Part shown: piece after piece, positions 37,768-50,849 of the stretch | Numbering within the stretch: the first letter of the stretch is position 1 | Layout of the letters: every line of letters begins with the position of its first letter | DNA from: Blasia pusilla | Taxonomy: Eukaryota > Marchantiophyta > Marchantiopsida > Blasiales | Direction of reading: 5' to 3' | NCBI GenBank assembly: GCA_050084515.1 | Contig: CM114272.1 | Location: forward strand, 10,168,001 to 10,232,000 | Length of the DNA: 64,000 nucleotides | Made by a program: the position numbers and the translations under genes | The notes under the pieces: generated by a model | Seen by the model: only the letters and a program-made list of their open reading frames with translations | Databases searched by the model: none | Told to the model about the DNA's origin: nothing

Positions 37768-39832
37768 TCTCTTTGTTGATTCTCATTTCTTGAGGGGAAG
37801 GATTTATGATTCTCATTCCCTCTTGAACAACCTAAATCTTTCCCCTTGAGAATGAGTTTGCTTTGACATGAGAAAGAACTATGAAATGTATAAGATATGA
37901 TTTTTAATCTAAATAATTAAAAAAAATTGGTACATGTATGCGTTCGATTTCTATTTCCAACTTTTTGAATTGTTTGAATGATGATATCAATATAGGTTGT
38001 ATAACCATATGTTCATTAAAAGATTAGCCAAGAAGGGACCTAGTAAATAATATTCACTATTTTTGGTCTCATTCCATTATAAGACTACCTTGATCATAAG
38101 GGGAGAAGGTTCTTCAACATGTGGGCCATTTGGCTCTACACTTGGGAATAAGCACTGATCCGATGATATCCCCATGGCCTTGATGACCCTCGTAAGGCTA
38201 CTCAATGGTTGACCGCAACAAGTTGTACAAAATTGAACCAATTTGCAGCCTTTGAGAGGGGGGTGAATTTGAGAGGGAAATTAATTATCCATGCGCGAGA
38301 AATTTTTTTTATGTAGAGGTCGTAATCAGTGAATCCATGTCCTGACGCACGGAAGGATTTTTTATGGTTTATTTCATGTAGCATGAAAGCTCAAAACATT
38401 AATATAAACATATAGTGGAGCATGTCTAAGCACACTAACCTGGGTTTTAGATGCTAAATAAACCTTGTGATAGTACAAACATGCACCGGTCTAATGCAGT
38501 AATAAATAAATGCGCACTTGGTCATGGTCTACTATACTGAGGATAAAATATAGTGAACTATAAAATGACACATCATCCTGTTGTTGAGATGGACGTCCTC
38601 CCTTCCCTTCAAAAAAAGTTGAGGATGTGAAGCCTACCCAAACAAAAAAAGATAGGAAGAACTACTTGTAGAAGTCGTAAATAACATGGTTATGGCACAT
38701 CAAGTATGGAAAAATGGGTGTTCTCTTAGGTGTGCCATTTCTTTGAACGGAAATTTGATAATGTCAAAAAAATTGATCCATTTTGATGGCGGTTCAATCA
38801 ATGGCTGGGTTTCACCTTTCGGACCCTAATGAAAAATATCAACCCCAATAAATATAAAAAATGATGAATTTCAATAAATCTGAAACCCCATCCGAAAATT
38901 AAAAGAGAGGCACCCAGATAATAAGTATCCAAAAAGGTCACAACCGCCTGAAAGGATGTTTGATGATCGTCTTACTTCGTGCCGTGGCAATTCATGAACG
39001 ATCGGGCGTAATGGGAGTTGGCTGTCGAGCTGTCGTGAAAACTGACAAATTTGCAGTTGCCCTGCGGGCTTGTATAGCTTCCAGTCGTTTCCGTACAGGC
39101 ATGGGGGACTGCTGAATCAAAGGTGGAGGCTTTACATGTGTGGCATGGATAGCCAGGGGCCAGGGCTCTGTGCTAGGCTAGCCACTTCAGCCTTCGGCCG
39201 CTAACTGACAACTAATTAGATTCTCTCGAACGAAGCGAGGCTTCCGATGGTCCAAACGCCCGCCCCCAAAGGCACTGCATCCGCGCGGCATCGGAAGTCG
39301 GAAGTGAATCATGCGGACTCGCTCGCGGAGCTTCAGCCTTCAGACCGCGTGCAGTCACTGCAGTGGTGCACTACCTACTTCATTCATGAGAAGACAATGC
39401 GCTATGAATATGGTGTCATTACATTGGGCGTCTAGAAAGGGCTCTGAGATCTACCCAGCTCTGTGCAATAGTTTGTGTCTGTATCACCTCGCTCTATTCA
39501 TCTATCGAATAGTCTAGCGCAAAACCTGAAGCAGCCAGGCAGCTTGCGTGAAGTTAATGCGTTCATTAAAGCGCGGTAGTTGTCGGTCGCGGAAATCATG
39601 AGGAGGAGGAGGAGGGCAGCGGGAGAGGACTTCCCCTCGAACGTAGCCAGCTTTACCATGTGGCTAGAAGCTGCAGCTCCCAGAGCTCACGTTTAGGACC
39701 GCAGCAACCGATGCATGTGCGCTCACCGTTCGTCCAAATGAGGAACAGTTTGGAACCTCAGAGCCGCTACAACCGAGTAAAGTGCGGCAGCTCGTCGGAG
39801 TGTGAATTTTAAATGGTTCGGAATGGCGGAGC
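37768..39832. other. Intergenic region downstream of the PC-esterase gene
   Basis: AT-rich to about 38,940, then more GC-balanced. No gene is recognised. The part nearest 39,832 would hold the 3' UTR of the minus-strand gene. Confidence 0.4.
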
Positions 39833-42036
39833 TCATGAGGAGGCGGGGCAGATTGCGTTCAAGAGCATTTGCACCAGCATCAAGTCGACAAAATATTGAT
39901 GTCCGATGTTTCCCCCGGCCCATTTGGACTTGGTCGGGGGACGACCGTAGTGCACACCGTCGTTGGTTTTGTGGTCGTAATGCCAAGGATAGGTGTAGTC
40001 AAATCCATCGATGATCTGGAAGCGCTCGAGATTGAGACGCACAAACTTGTCCAATATCAGATGGTTGAAAAGCTCCATCTTCTGCGGATTGAACGACATA
40101 TTCCTCGAATTGCCCCCCACCGTCACAGTCGTGCGGTACAGGATGTCCGGTCGCCGTGCCCTCATGCTTTCCCAAACTCCCGTCCAGAAATCTGCAGCGT
40201 ACTGCACCCCCTCCGTCATGAAACGCTCCACATCTCGCCAGTAGACCCCGTCGTGCAAGCCGGAATTCATGAACATGGAATCGGGTGCGGTGCTACCATT
40301 GAAGAAAGAGCGCAGCTGGTCTGCGTACGCAGGGTCATGTAGAGAGTACAGCCCCTCGTAGTTCTTCGTGACATTGGAGTGCCCGTTGAACATGCTGGTG
40401 ATCCGCACGGAAGTGCGATTGTGGGAGCCTGGCGCATAGAACACCTCGTCCATCCGGCGCTGCAGGAACTTCACTTGATGGTCGAACCCCAGAACGAAGT
40501 TCAACAGATTGCGGATGCTGTCGATGTGATTCGAATCGCCCCAGAAGAAGAGCCATTTTTTGTCCAGGCATTTCCACGCCTCCTTCTTCTCGAGTATTCT
40601 GAACGCGCAGTGCGCGGAATAAACCCAACCGTTGCTCTCTAACCTGCCCACGATACCGTGGCACCACGGTTCTTGGCATGGGAGGTTCTCGTCCACGCAC
40701 AGGAATCGCCCATAGCGGGTGTACTCGCAGTCTGCATTCTCCTTCTCGCGCGTCCATCGTCCGCTCCAGTATCTCCTGTCCACAAAATCGCTTCTCGAGC
40801 ACGTGGGCAGCTCCGCGGGGAGCGGAGCCTTGGGCTCGGTGGCAACGAACTCAATTTCGTAGTTCGCGACTTGCTCCAGCCGGGCCCAGCGTTTGGGATG
40901 GAGGTGAAGGCCGTGGAAATTGGCGAACAGGAGGATTATCTTCAGCTGGAACACACCGGCGAAGCGAGGATCGACTTGCAGCTGCATGGAGTAGCTCCCG
41001 TTCTGGTGGTCGAAAATTGGCGGGCGAGACTTCCACCTCGGAGAACTGAGATCTGTCTCGTAGTAGTCTCCTCCTGCGCAGCGAACCTTGTCGTCGTCTC
41101 CAATCGAGACAATCTGTACCTCGTACAGGTGCCCGGCGACGAGGCGAATTCGTTGCTCAGCTCCCTCCGCCTGCGGAAGTCCGCGAATCTGCGCTGTCTT
41201 CGTGCCGACCTTATGACACTCTTGGGAGCCGTTTCCCCGCAAGGCCCCCATAAGATGCTCCGTCTCATTTACTGCCACGAATGGAAATTGAACCCATGGA
41301 TTCACAGGCTCGGGCTCCGCGATCCCTGCCCCTTCAAGGCCAGGCGTTGGAATTCCCGTCTGCTCCAGGGTCCCTACCTGCTGCTCATAAACAAATGCAG
41401 AGAATCGATTATTTGTCAAAATTCGGAATTCCAGGAACCCCATGATGTCCGCTGCGAAATTGCATCAAAGGCATAACGAGAAAGAAAGTCTGATCTATAG
41501 CTTCGGCTGCGACGGGACGGGACGAGACGGATGAGGAATTAATTGCCTCGTACGTAAGTAGGAATAGCCGACCGAGGCAGGTCCATCAGAAGTCCGGCGT
41601 CGTTTACAGAACGATCTCAGTAGAATTGCAAGAATCTTACGTTCAGGTCCGAAGCAAGTCCCTTGGCCTCGTCGGGTCCCTGCAGCAGAGAGGCGTCATC
41701 GCCCCATGAAAGCCCCAAGGCAGCGCTCTCGGAAGGATCGAGGGAAATTCTCAGCAGCTTGGACCTGAAGTCGTGCTCCCCCAGTGAGAGACGGGAGCGC
41801 GAGGTAGAGTACCAACGAGGCATGTTCAATCCGACGTCATGAACCACCGAGATATCATCGCTGATGACGACGAACACAGTTGACACCACGAGCGTAAAAG
41901 CCAGAACGAGAACTCCATGAAATGTGCGCGTCTTCAGTTGCAGCAGCCCTCCGTCGGCCATCTCCTCCTTGCTTCCGGGATCCAGAGCCATGTCCTCCGC
42001 TGACCCCTTCCCCTTCCTCAAGCTCGCGTTACTCAT
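39833..42036 (-). CDS. NXPE-like PC-esterase (SGNH acyl-esterase), Golgi type II membrane protein
   Basis: Two exons, 42,036-41,641 and 41,380-39,833, give about 647 residues. The donor is AAC|GTAAG and the acceptor GAGCAG|CAG, both in phase 0. I chose the ATG at 42,036 (MSNASLRKGK) because a short cytoplasmic tail and one membrane segment (about residues 39-58, HGVLVLAFTLVVSTVFVVIS) follow, as in type II Golgi enzymes; an in-frame ATG at 42,168 is possible. A beta-rich Ig/filamin-like domain follows (about 206-316, with HQNGSYSMQLQVDPRFAGVF). The SGNH esterase domain has GDS (Ser 415) and DGVH (Asp 606, His 609). This architecture is that of the NXPE/PC-esterase family, related to plant TBL wall-polysaccharide O-acetyltransferases. 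A polysaccharide acyl-transfer or esterase role is inferred. No frame disruption is seen. Confidence 0.8.
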
Positions 42037-45000
42037 CGCGCCCGAGATTTTCCAACACACAACCCCGTCCTTCATACCATGCGCAACGCGGAGGCCACCA
42101 GCGAACGTCAATCTCTTCGAATCCAAAAATGGAATCAAAATCACGGCCCTAAGGAGAAAGCCCGGCACTCACTGCCTGCAGCTGGTCCACTCGGCTTCAC
42201 CGCCTGCGATTGGAGGCAGCGTTTGGCCGAGAGGATAGGCGTGTATTCACCATCAAAGAAGTCGCATTGAGGTGTGCGTCAGGACTTGCTTCTCTTTCTC
42301 AAAACCCAAATCTCCGTCCGGTGGCCGAGTTTACGAAGCCACACTGAGCTGTTCACGAGCTGTTCCACCAGTAGACTCGTAGCCAGCGCTGCCTGCCATT
42401 GTATCCGCCCAACACCTTCTGCCCACCATCGCAGCTTATTACTTACGGTCGCTGTCAGGAGATGAATGGGGAATCGCCCTACTGCATCGGCGTGCAGATT
42501 TGCGTTGCTACACCTGACTCGTTGGGGCGATCGAGACGCGCAAGTCCGTCCGTCAGTGAGCAGAAAACCTGCACCGTAAGGACGACGATGGGAAGCGGCA
42601 GCTCGCTCGCTCGCTCGCTGTGAGTCGCTAAGCGCGGCAAGAAAGGCCAGGCCTTTAGCACCTGACGTCTCTCTCTAACAACCAACTTGCTTCGCTAAGT
42701 TGAATGATTGTATAAGTGTCAATCTTCTAAAAGTGATGGGGGAGAAATAAGACTTCACTCTTCTATTCCTACAGTTACAGCTACGCTTGGCGAGGAACGA
42801 CCTCCCACCGCCTCCAGACTAGCGCCTCTCTAAAACAGGCTCGCCAGGCAACAATTGCCTTATTTGGGACGCCGGGTTGGCAGTTCAATTCTCTGCAGAG
42901 TCCGACTCCGACTAGCGTGACAGTTATCCTACATACGGACTCGCACTACCAGTGCTTGTCCCTTCACAAGTTCACCCCCCCCCCCGACTCCCCATCACCG
43001 GGACCACACCTCCTCCCAGCCGGTAAATACCGTCCTACGGTCCAAACCGCCAATTAACACCGGCTCCATCCCAAACCGCCTCCGTTTTAAAGCCGGATCC
43101 CATGGACGGCTGCACATGTCCCTTCATTTTTATGCCCAAAACAATTTTCGAATGAACAATGTAGCAAAACAAATAGTTCTTTCCCAACTACTTTCGGTTA
43201 CAACCTAGTTGAGGTCGCCATGAAGTTGGGTCATTTTTGTGCCCAAAAGTTTTCGGGGTTGAAAAATTGGCAACCATTTGTGGTTGCCGCCAACTGATAT
43301 GAATGGCATGCGGCCCTTATTGCTTCCCGGACCTCAAGTCATCCGATGCGTCGAGCTTGAAAACCGAAATCGGCATATCAATTTGGCCATCCTGTAGTCG
43401 AGACAACAGAAGCCATCAAGGGTTTGTTTGGAGTGGGCAACTCAAAATTTGCGACATAAGAAAAGGAAGGTATTTTATGGTTTTGTTCATTTTCTTTGTA
43501 TTCATGAAGCGTACATCTCTTCCATTGACGAGACTTGCTCGCACGTGAGTTCAAAAAATATTTTATGAGCCCTTTGGAAGAAGTCCACATTTTTTCGTTA
43601 TGAGGGATTCCATATGGTTCTTGACAAAATTGAGGGTTATTTCATCTTCCTAATTTTATTGTAGCATATTTTTCGTATCTCTACTCTAAGGAATGGAGAG
43701 GGTTTATCCATGCCCTTGCCCTTGGCAGTCTATCCCTTACTTCCCTCCCCTATCTTCTATCCTGGTTCCTAGTGTGAGGGGCATAAAGTTTTGGGGATGG
43801 AGATGGAGTTGTTTTCCCTCTCCTCTTTGGAGTGGATAGGAACTTGTGGGCCCTCTTGAATCTCCAAAGAGGAAACCCCTCTAATTCTTTGGTCCTTTTC
43901 AAAAACACCAATTTCAAAAAATCGATATAATTAAAAGAGGATGGGGTTTGAGGAACTCTTCCTCCGATGTTGACACCTCTATTTTTTTTCCCTCCTTTGG
44001 TGTTGACACGTGTTATATTTAAAAGAATGATTAAAATAATAGGCCATAGACTTAACAAATATATTTTCCCTCATAGTGATTTTCACCTATGCATATCACT
44101 GACATTATGCTAGTATGGTGAATTAAAGCATATGTGGGTTTTCAACTCCCTTCATGATTCTAATTTCCTTCAAGTCATTCTTGCTTAAGGTAAAATTAGG
44201 ACTTAAATTCACTTAAATCTGAATCAAAGTCTTCCCTACAACATTAGGTCTGCTCCTTTGTCCTAGGCATCTTCATTTGCAAGCAATTGAGTCTCTTTTT
44301 TCACCAAATACTGGAGCAAGAAGATAAAATTTTCCAAAATGTTTCTTAACTTTTTTCCTCAAAGGGACTAAACGTGCAAATCCATGGATCCATGATAGTG
44401 AATGGAATATCATAAAAGACTCTAAAGTGCTAGTATGAAATCATTAGTTCCAAAATAATTTGATGTAGCGATTAAACCAAATCAAGAAACCAAAGCGATA
44501 TTGGAACTAATGTTAGTTGGAACGAATCGACATCTTGATCCTTTGATGGATTGAGAGTGATTAAACGACGATTGTTCAAAAGTAGTGCCAAATTGACCAA
44601 AACCTTCTTATAGCTGAACATTCAAATATTGTCTCACATTTACGTGCGTTACCAAACGGAAAAATATTTTTTTGCATGATCCACAAGATAAATGTTGTCG
44701 CTGCAAGGCTGCCACCCGCGCAGCTATCCCTTGAAAAACCCTACAACATGAAGTCCTTGCAAGAATGGGGATCACCAATGAGACATAGTTCCATGAACAT
44801 GTCCAACGTCTGGGCAACATTTAATAGCCAGGCCATGAAATTATATGTAAGACTTTAGTCATATATTTATCTCCTTTCATCTTCCTCTTATTTGATAATT
44901 TTTGTCTCTCCCTCTTCCCCTCCTTTATCAAATCTTAAACATGTTTCCATCAATAATTATTTATGAATCTTGACACAGCGCATGAGGAGAAAGTTTAATA

Positions 45001-47629
45001 AGTGCTAAGTGCTAACCAAAATTAGAATATTTATTATCTCTCTTCCCCTCCCCTAATGAAAATTAAACGCTAAAAAAATTCATGAAGTATTATTTTATTG
45101 ATAGATTATCCTTTTCTTCTTTCTCTCCTCCGAAGATTTTGATATTTTTATTTTTTCCCTACAAAGCTAGTGACATTTTGCATAAGGAGATAATTTAACA
45201 TGTGTGACATGCTAGCCAAGTAATATGGTTGGTTTCAAATTAGTTCTTCACCAACACAATTAAAATATTAACAATTATCTGCATATATGATTAAAAAACA
45301 TCTACTATATTAAAGAAAGCTACTTTTTGCCACAGGAAAGGTATATAGCTTTTTAAGGGAATAAGGGGGAAGATAAGGTGGGGAGGAATACTATTTAAAA
45401 TTTAAAAGTTGAGTGCACAAAAGACCAGGACTAGGAATTGAGGATTTTTGAATTCTAATGTATATCTATCTTATTATAGGAAAGTGCTTGCACAATAAGA
45501 AAGTGACTTAAAAAGGAAATAAGGATGAATTTTTCCTTGTTAAGAAATAATAAGGAGATTGGGGATTGGAATAAGATCAAGTGAAACAAACTCCTTTTTT
45601 TAAAACAAGTAGAAGGAATGGGGTAAGGAGGTTTTTGATCTCATGAAAATAAAAATTGTAGGCATATCTAACCACTTATGCTCATTGGGAAGGATAAGAT
45701 AACATTTTCAGTTTACCATCCTTCTATATCCATGAAGTATGTGTGTGTCCCCTCCCATTTGAACCTCCGAGCTCTATACAATCCAATCACACTCCCAAGC
45801 ACTCATTTTGCTTGTTATGATGTTTGTACATAGGTACTTCATAACCTTGTCTTTTAAATAGATGGTAGTATTGAATGTTTCAATCATAAAAATCCACTTG
45901 TAATAAAGGGATTTTTCTTATTTTCTTTCCATAAGAGCTAATATTACACCTTATCTTTCTTCTTGGAAAATGCCTTCATTTCTTTTAGAAGAGACTTTCT
46001 TCACTCAATAACTGCCACTTACTAAATTAGTGCTACAAATGCATATCAAGGTGGAGATGCATTCATGTAGGTTATTGTCCTAAATGGATGTATGAGAGAG
46101 ATCTCCAAGGAGAATGAGTATGTGTTTTATTATGGATCCTTTGCATCTAAAAAAAACTTAGGGCTTAATCCAAGACCAAAAATAATTGATTTGTTTTGGA
46201 CTCCTTGTAATTGCATAACTCTTAATTCCACATGAATGATAATTGGGTGTGTTTGAAAGAACAAAAATAATAATTTTCAAATCATAAATTTTTAATTATG
46301 ATTTCCACATGAAGACTTCAAATTTATTTAAGCTTTTTAACCACAAGGTCAACCAAGCATTCGACACACCGATTATAAAATTTCTTATTGTTATAGCCCC
46401 AAAAACCCTACTACAATCTAGAAAATCTTTCCTACCCACAATCATATGCCATTATCTATTCAAAATCATTCATATACAATGTTTCTCATCTTCCACGTGT
46501 TAGATCAATAAACATTGATTCAATAAGCATGATAGAAACTCGGTTCACCATTTGCCACTTTATATAAGGTGGAAAGTTTTTTAAAAAAATGTAACTTATC
46601 AATATGTGATCGCATGGAATACATTGTTTGATAGCAAATACATTGAGAAATAGGAAATTAAGACTCATTTTTACTCCATTACGTACAAGAATCCTTTTCC
46701 CTCCATCTCACTCTACTTGCAACTTGATAGCAATTACCAATCTCCAAAGAGACACTTTGAAAATGTGAAACAATCAATCCAAAAAATAGCTTTGTCTAGC
46801 CTTCTTTTAGTAATGATGATCTTTCTTGGACTGATATGCCTTATCCTTATCCTATCGTACCTATAAGCAAAGCACATCTTCACCTCCTTTTCATTTACTT
46901 CCAAGACTTCAAAGCCTTCTTCTTTTTTTATTAGAATATTGTAGAAAATTTCATGTGGGTGATGTATGGGACTGTAGTCTATAAACCAAACAAGCTTTAC
47001 CTTCTTACATACATAACCACCAAGGGAGTTAATGCCCACTAAAGTAACCTTCTTTTTTTTTCTAAACTCTCTCATAATTATGCTAGAATGAAGTGAATGC
47101 AAGGTACAATAATATATGAGGCCTATGGAAATATATATGAATAAGATAAAGGCACACAAGGGATGATAACCTGTACAATACAAAATTTGCAAGGACGTGA
47201 GTGTTCCTTCAACAAAATATACATGCATGTTTACCACAACTCTTAAGTAGAATGTAATCTAGTCCCTCAAGCCCATGTTTCATTGTTGATTCTATATCAA
47301 TGTAAAGCGCATAAAGAGATTGACTCTTTAGTGTATACTTAATTAAATATAAAGACCGATCAACATTATCGTGCGCATACACATCGTTATACAACATACA
47401 TCGCTGTCACCGAACACACACACACGATCCCATGCTAACTCATGGCATCCAAACAACGAGACAAGAAGTACTAAAATATCTCCAATTAAAGTAAGATCCA
47501 ATCTCTCTCTAGACCATCTCACACCATAGCTCTCAAAGGTGTGCACTCTCTCTCTCATGTCAAACCAAATCCACTCTCTTAATGAGAGGCTTGGGTTACA
47601 CTCACAAGGCAAGGGACCATAGCTCCGCC
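42037..47629. other. Promoter side of the PC-esterase gene, then AT-rich intergenic DNA
   Basis: The first kilobase would carry the promoter and 5' UTR of the minus-strand gene; I cannot pin a TATA box. From about 43,600 the sequence is AT-rich without recognised genes. A 167-codon minus-strand frame at 47,237-46,734 (hydrophobic N-terminus, then KKKKVTLVGINSL) has no recognised relatives and may be chance. Confidence 0.4.
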
Positions 47630-48002
47630 GCCTCATGCCAAGAGGTTCAACAAAGAGACAATGAGCTCTCAAGCTCTCTCTCCTTGAGGTATACCCCTCC
47701 CCTCTCCCAAGCTCTCTCCATGGTAACCTATTCTCCCAAATCACCTCCTTGGCTCTTGACCTGATGTAGGAGGTCAAGGGCCACTTAACAAAAATAGAAA
47801 GTCGATCATATACTCAAAATGGTACTTTCCTAAAATAGTAAGTTTCTCAATATGGCTCCAAATGAGCCGAAACAAAGGGGAAACCTGCTCTCTCAAGTTT
47901 CCCGGGGCCTTAGCAGGTCATCCTTGATCTACTGAGCGTGTCCTACACTACTCACAAAGGCGCTCTACTAGATCTCACCGATCTATCCTGAAAGACGTGA
48001 CA
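47630..48002 (+). repeat. Dispersed repeat, copy 3 of 3
   Basis: Most complete of the three related blocks (see 10,865-11,240 and 37,465-37,767), ending CTGAAAGACGTGACA. A related 90-bp segment with GTGCGCATACACATCG and CCCATGCTAACTCATGGCA occurs at 47,370-47,460 and again at 48,008-48,095. Confidence 0.7.
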
Positions 48003-48175
48003 ATTGTTGTGCGCATACACATCGCTACACAACATACATCGTTGTCACCGAACACACACACAAATACACACAATCCCATGCTAACTCATGGCAACTCTAT
48101 CCCTATCTACCATGACATACATCTCTCGGACGCTAAGATCAAGAAGGTTGGGTGCTCATGTGGCCCCATCGCTAG
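48003..48175 (+). repeat. Terminal-like segment, inverted copy of the S repeat end
   Basis: GTGCGCATACACATCGCTAC followed by ACAACATACATCG is the reverse complement of the end of the S repeats at 58,030-58,070 and 58,645-58,686. The last 22 bases (GTGCTCATGTGGCCCCATCG) match the first bases of this window (4-24), the edge of copy A. It therefore looks like terminal sequence of the methyltransferase family placed upstream of copy B in opposite orientation. Confidence 0.55.
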
Positions 48176-48658
48176 TGTCACATCTGAGTAGCCGATAGGC
48201 CGAGATCTATCGTGGATAGGGCGTAGGAGCCAGCGGACTATCTTGAGTGTAACTTTGTCCCATGGTGTCGGATGAGGTTGAGAATAGATCCATTATGTCA
48301 GGAACGTCGTTTCTGACAACTTTTATGTTGAGGTCTTTCACAGTCGGGTGACTTGTTGACCAGGTCACCCGCCCTTGATAACCTGTGCGTGCATGTTACC
48401 AAGGGGAGGGCTATTTTTAGGGGAAGAGCCTTTTGGCTCTTCCCAACCCTATATAAGAGAGGAGGATGGCTTTCCTAAGCCATCTTTCTCATGTTGGGCC
48501 GTTGGAGCACCTCTCTTGTATGTGTGTAAGATAGGACTAGGGTGCTAGCGTCCGGATTCCTTGATAGCACAGGGTGGACGAGGCTCGATATGTCGATGTA
48601 GATTGAGGAGTGGAGTTTTAGGCCGGGTGTGCCGTTTTTACTACTCTTCATTTTTACA
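48176..48658 (+). repeat. 5' LTR of copy B
   Basis: Starts TGTCACATCTGAG and probably ends TTTTTACA. It aligns with 58,073-58,553 over its full length with scattered substitutions and a 2-3 base indel. A weak resemblance to a tRNA-Met primer site (GATATCAGGGGGC) follows at about 48,667. Confidence 0.75.
48419..48456 (+). promoter_or_regulatory. LTR hairpin and TATA box
   Basis: GGGAAGAGCC and GGCTCTTCCC form a 10-bp stem around TTTT, followed five to ten bases later by CTATATAAG. The same arrangement is kept in the 3' LTR (58,316-58,352). It is probably the core promoter of the element, although TTATATAG on the other strand would also serve. Confidence 0.6.
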
Positions 48659-49897
48659 TGAGAAAGATATCAGGGGGCTGGTGAGAATTCGTTGTTTGCA
48701 GGTAGGCAAGCGAGTTGCCTTGGTCAGGAGCCCCTGGAGAGGCGTGTGTTGCAGGTGTTAGTCATTTTTCTGTTCGAAAGACCGTGGGCGGAAGCGCTCT
48801 CCGTTTTTCTCAGAGTTTGCTGGTGCACAGGGATTGAGGACAGTGGTAGAGTGTAGTACGAAGTGGGGCGGCGAGTGCATCGTTGAGAATAGCGAGAGTG
48901 TCAAGAAAGAGCAGGAAGGAAAGGTTGCAAAGGCGGAGGCGGCCGGGGTGCAGAGGCATTTGGGTCAGCGGGCACGGACGACGAAGGGCAGACAGCGGGC
49001 GGCGACGGCGCGCCCCCACCCCCCCGTATTTAGGGCCCACATAGGGCCGCGGGCCACGTTTCCCCCCTCCAACGTGGGAGGACCGGATGTGGTGGAAGGG
49101 GAATGTGGTGACAAGGCTACCAAGTGCGAGTGGATGTGGTGGAGTTGTAGGGGCTGAACGTGGTAGCGCAGTCCGACAGGGTACCACAGTTGGCGGGAGT
49201 GACGTGGTAAAGTCGGACGTATTTGGAAGGGAAGACATGAATGGGAGCCGACCAAGGTGAGTCAGGTTACATGCCGCGTGTGGGGATGGACGGAGAGGTT
49301 TGCACGACATGATGTTTTTGGGGCGCGATAGGGCGTTGCGAGAGTTGACGATGGAGGGCGAGTGCGCATGATGCCGACGGGTTGTCCGCATCTGTTGACG
49401 GGAGGATCGACGTGTTGGTCGAGGAGAGTGTTGTGTTGCAGAGGTTTTCGTGTCACCTGGAGGAGTGCATGTTGACGGTACAGCAGGTTGGAGGGCGTGA
49501 TCAGGTTACCCATTCGAGTCCCTTTTCTCGCACTTGTCGTGTGTGATTGAGAGTGTTGGGTATCGGGTAGTAGCTGGTGCTAGGTGGGTGCAGTGATGGT
49601 GACGAGTGTAGATGTTGTTCATGTGTAGCACGTTGGTGAATATACGGCGGTTACCGAGTAGGGGTCGCGTGTATGACCCGAGAGAGTGTCGCCAGGTTAG
49701 GTGAGTCAGTTGGGAGGCTCATGGTGAGCCCGAGTGTTGAGTGTGCATAAGGTCGGGTATGTCATCACGGGATTGATGTTAGCATAGGTGAGCTAGTGAG
49801 GCGTGTGGGAGACTCTTAATGAGTCTGAGTGCTTGAGTGGGTGAGACAGGGTTTGTCATCACGGCGTTCTTCCAGGGTTTGGAAGAACGGGGTAGTG
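48659..49897 (+). other. G-rich leader of copy B
   Basis: Non-coding between the 5' LTR and the solo LTR. It is much richer in G than the surroundings (for example GCGGGCGGCGACGGCGCGCC near 48,993). Minus-strand open frames here (49,391-48,810) are shadows of that composition. Confidence 0.5.
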
Positions 49898-49902
49898 CGA
49901 GC

Positions 49903-50633
49903 TGTTGAAATCAGAATTCTACTTCCTCTCAGATCTACTTTTAAAACTTTAAAATCATAGAAAGATAGTAGATCCCGACAAGATCTTCCACTAAACCATG
50001 TACATGAGGGTAATCACTTACAAACTCGAAAAGAGCAAAACTGAAATGGATTGCATGTAGAACTGGTCTACAACTTCTATTGAGAACTGGGTGCTTGAAA
50101 AGCAACACCTTATTAGAATACACAAGTTCTGAAGAGAGGTGGTTGAAACCAAGATGCAAGAGTTTGTGCTAGATTGGTACTTGGAGCATTCTCCATACCA
50201 ATGCACATTCCTTCTTAGTTGATCAAGGCACCAACAGAGGTTCAGGTATGTAGGAGCTGGTCTCAAAACCCACAGTCTTAGAGGGCAGGAGTAGAAGTGA
50301 ATCAAAGAAGAAGGGAAGAGAGGGGGAGTTAAATAGTTTCCTACAAGAGACCAGCAGAAGGACCCACTGCATGGTAAGGCAAGGTGGAAGGGCCAGCACA
50401 ACAGGCCAGCACAACAGGGGGAGGACAACACAACGGGCCAGCACAGCAGGGGTAGGCCAACACACCATGTGCACAATTAAACATAACCAAAACTCACAAG
50501 AGTAGTTAAAGAGGTAACTAGTAAACTAACTGAGACTTGTAATTATGATAAACTTCCAACCATAGTTTGCAGAACTAACCATAGTTAAAAAACTGGAAGA
50601 AAAAAATAGACAATTTTATGTGAAATCCTAACA
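49903..50633 (-). mobile_element. Solo LTR nested in the leader of copy B
   Basis: A 731-bp block starts TGTTGAAATC and ends ATCCTAACA, i.e. TGTTAGGATT...GATTTCAACA on the minus strand, the end pattern common in Copia-type LTRs. Exact 5-bp duplications CGAGC flank it (49,898-49,902 and 50,634-50,638). There is no internal coding sequence, so it is the product of LTR-LTR recombination. It inserted after copy B. Orientation is inferred from the TGTTAGG-type start. Confidence 0.85.
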
Positions 50634-50849
50634 CGAGCAGTAGTAGTGGTGTGACACGGAGTGGAGTGAGATACTGAGGGGTTGCCACTGAGAAGCTACC
50701 TCGACATCCATCCGTGGCTGGATCGTCATCACTAGACACCTGGAGTGCGGTGGCGAGATCGCAGATGCATCTGATAGTACTTGCCAGGAGATGGACGACA
50801 TGGGCCATCGGGGCATACGTCGTTTCTCGGGTGCAGTGGGCACCATCGA

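Noticed and set aside
40335-41476. Plus-strand and second minus-strand frames of 87-272 codons over the PC-esterase gene
   Set aside because: Shadows of a GC-rich coding exon on the other strand or frame.
46734-47237. Minus-strand 167-codon frame as a gene
   Set aside because: AT-rich surroundings, no recognised domain and no splice or promoter context; kept only as a remark.
48667-48690. Primer binding site for tRNA-Met after the 5' LTR
   Set aside because: Only a partial match to the usual TGGTATCAGAGC; too weak to annotate.
48810-49391. Minus-strand 193-codon frame
   Set aside because: Lies in the G-rich leader of copy B, has Pro/Arg/His-biased composition and no relatives; likely a composition artefact.
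50018-50476. Minus-strand 152-codon Cys/Leu-rich frame
   Set aside because: Entirely inside the solo LTR, from a CAGCACAACAGG-type repeat.
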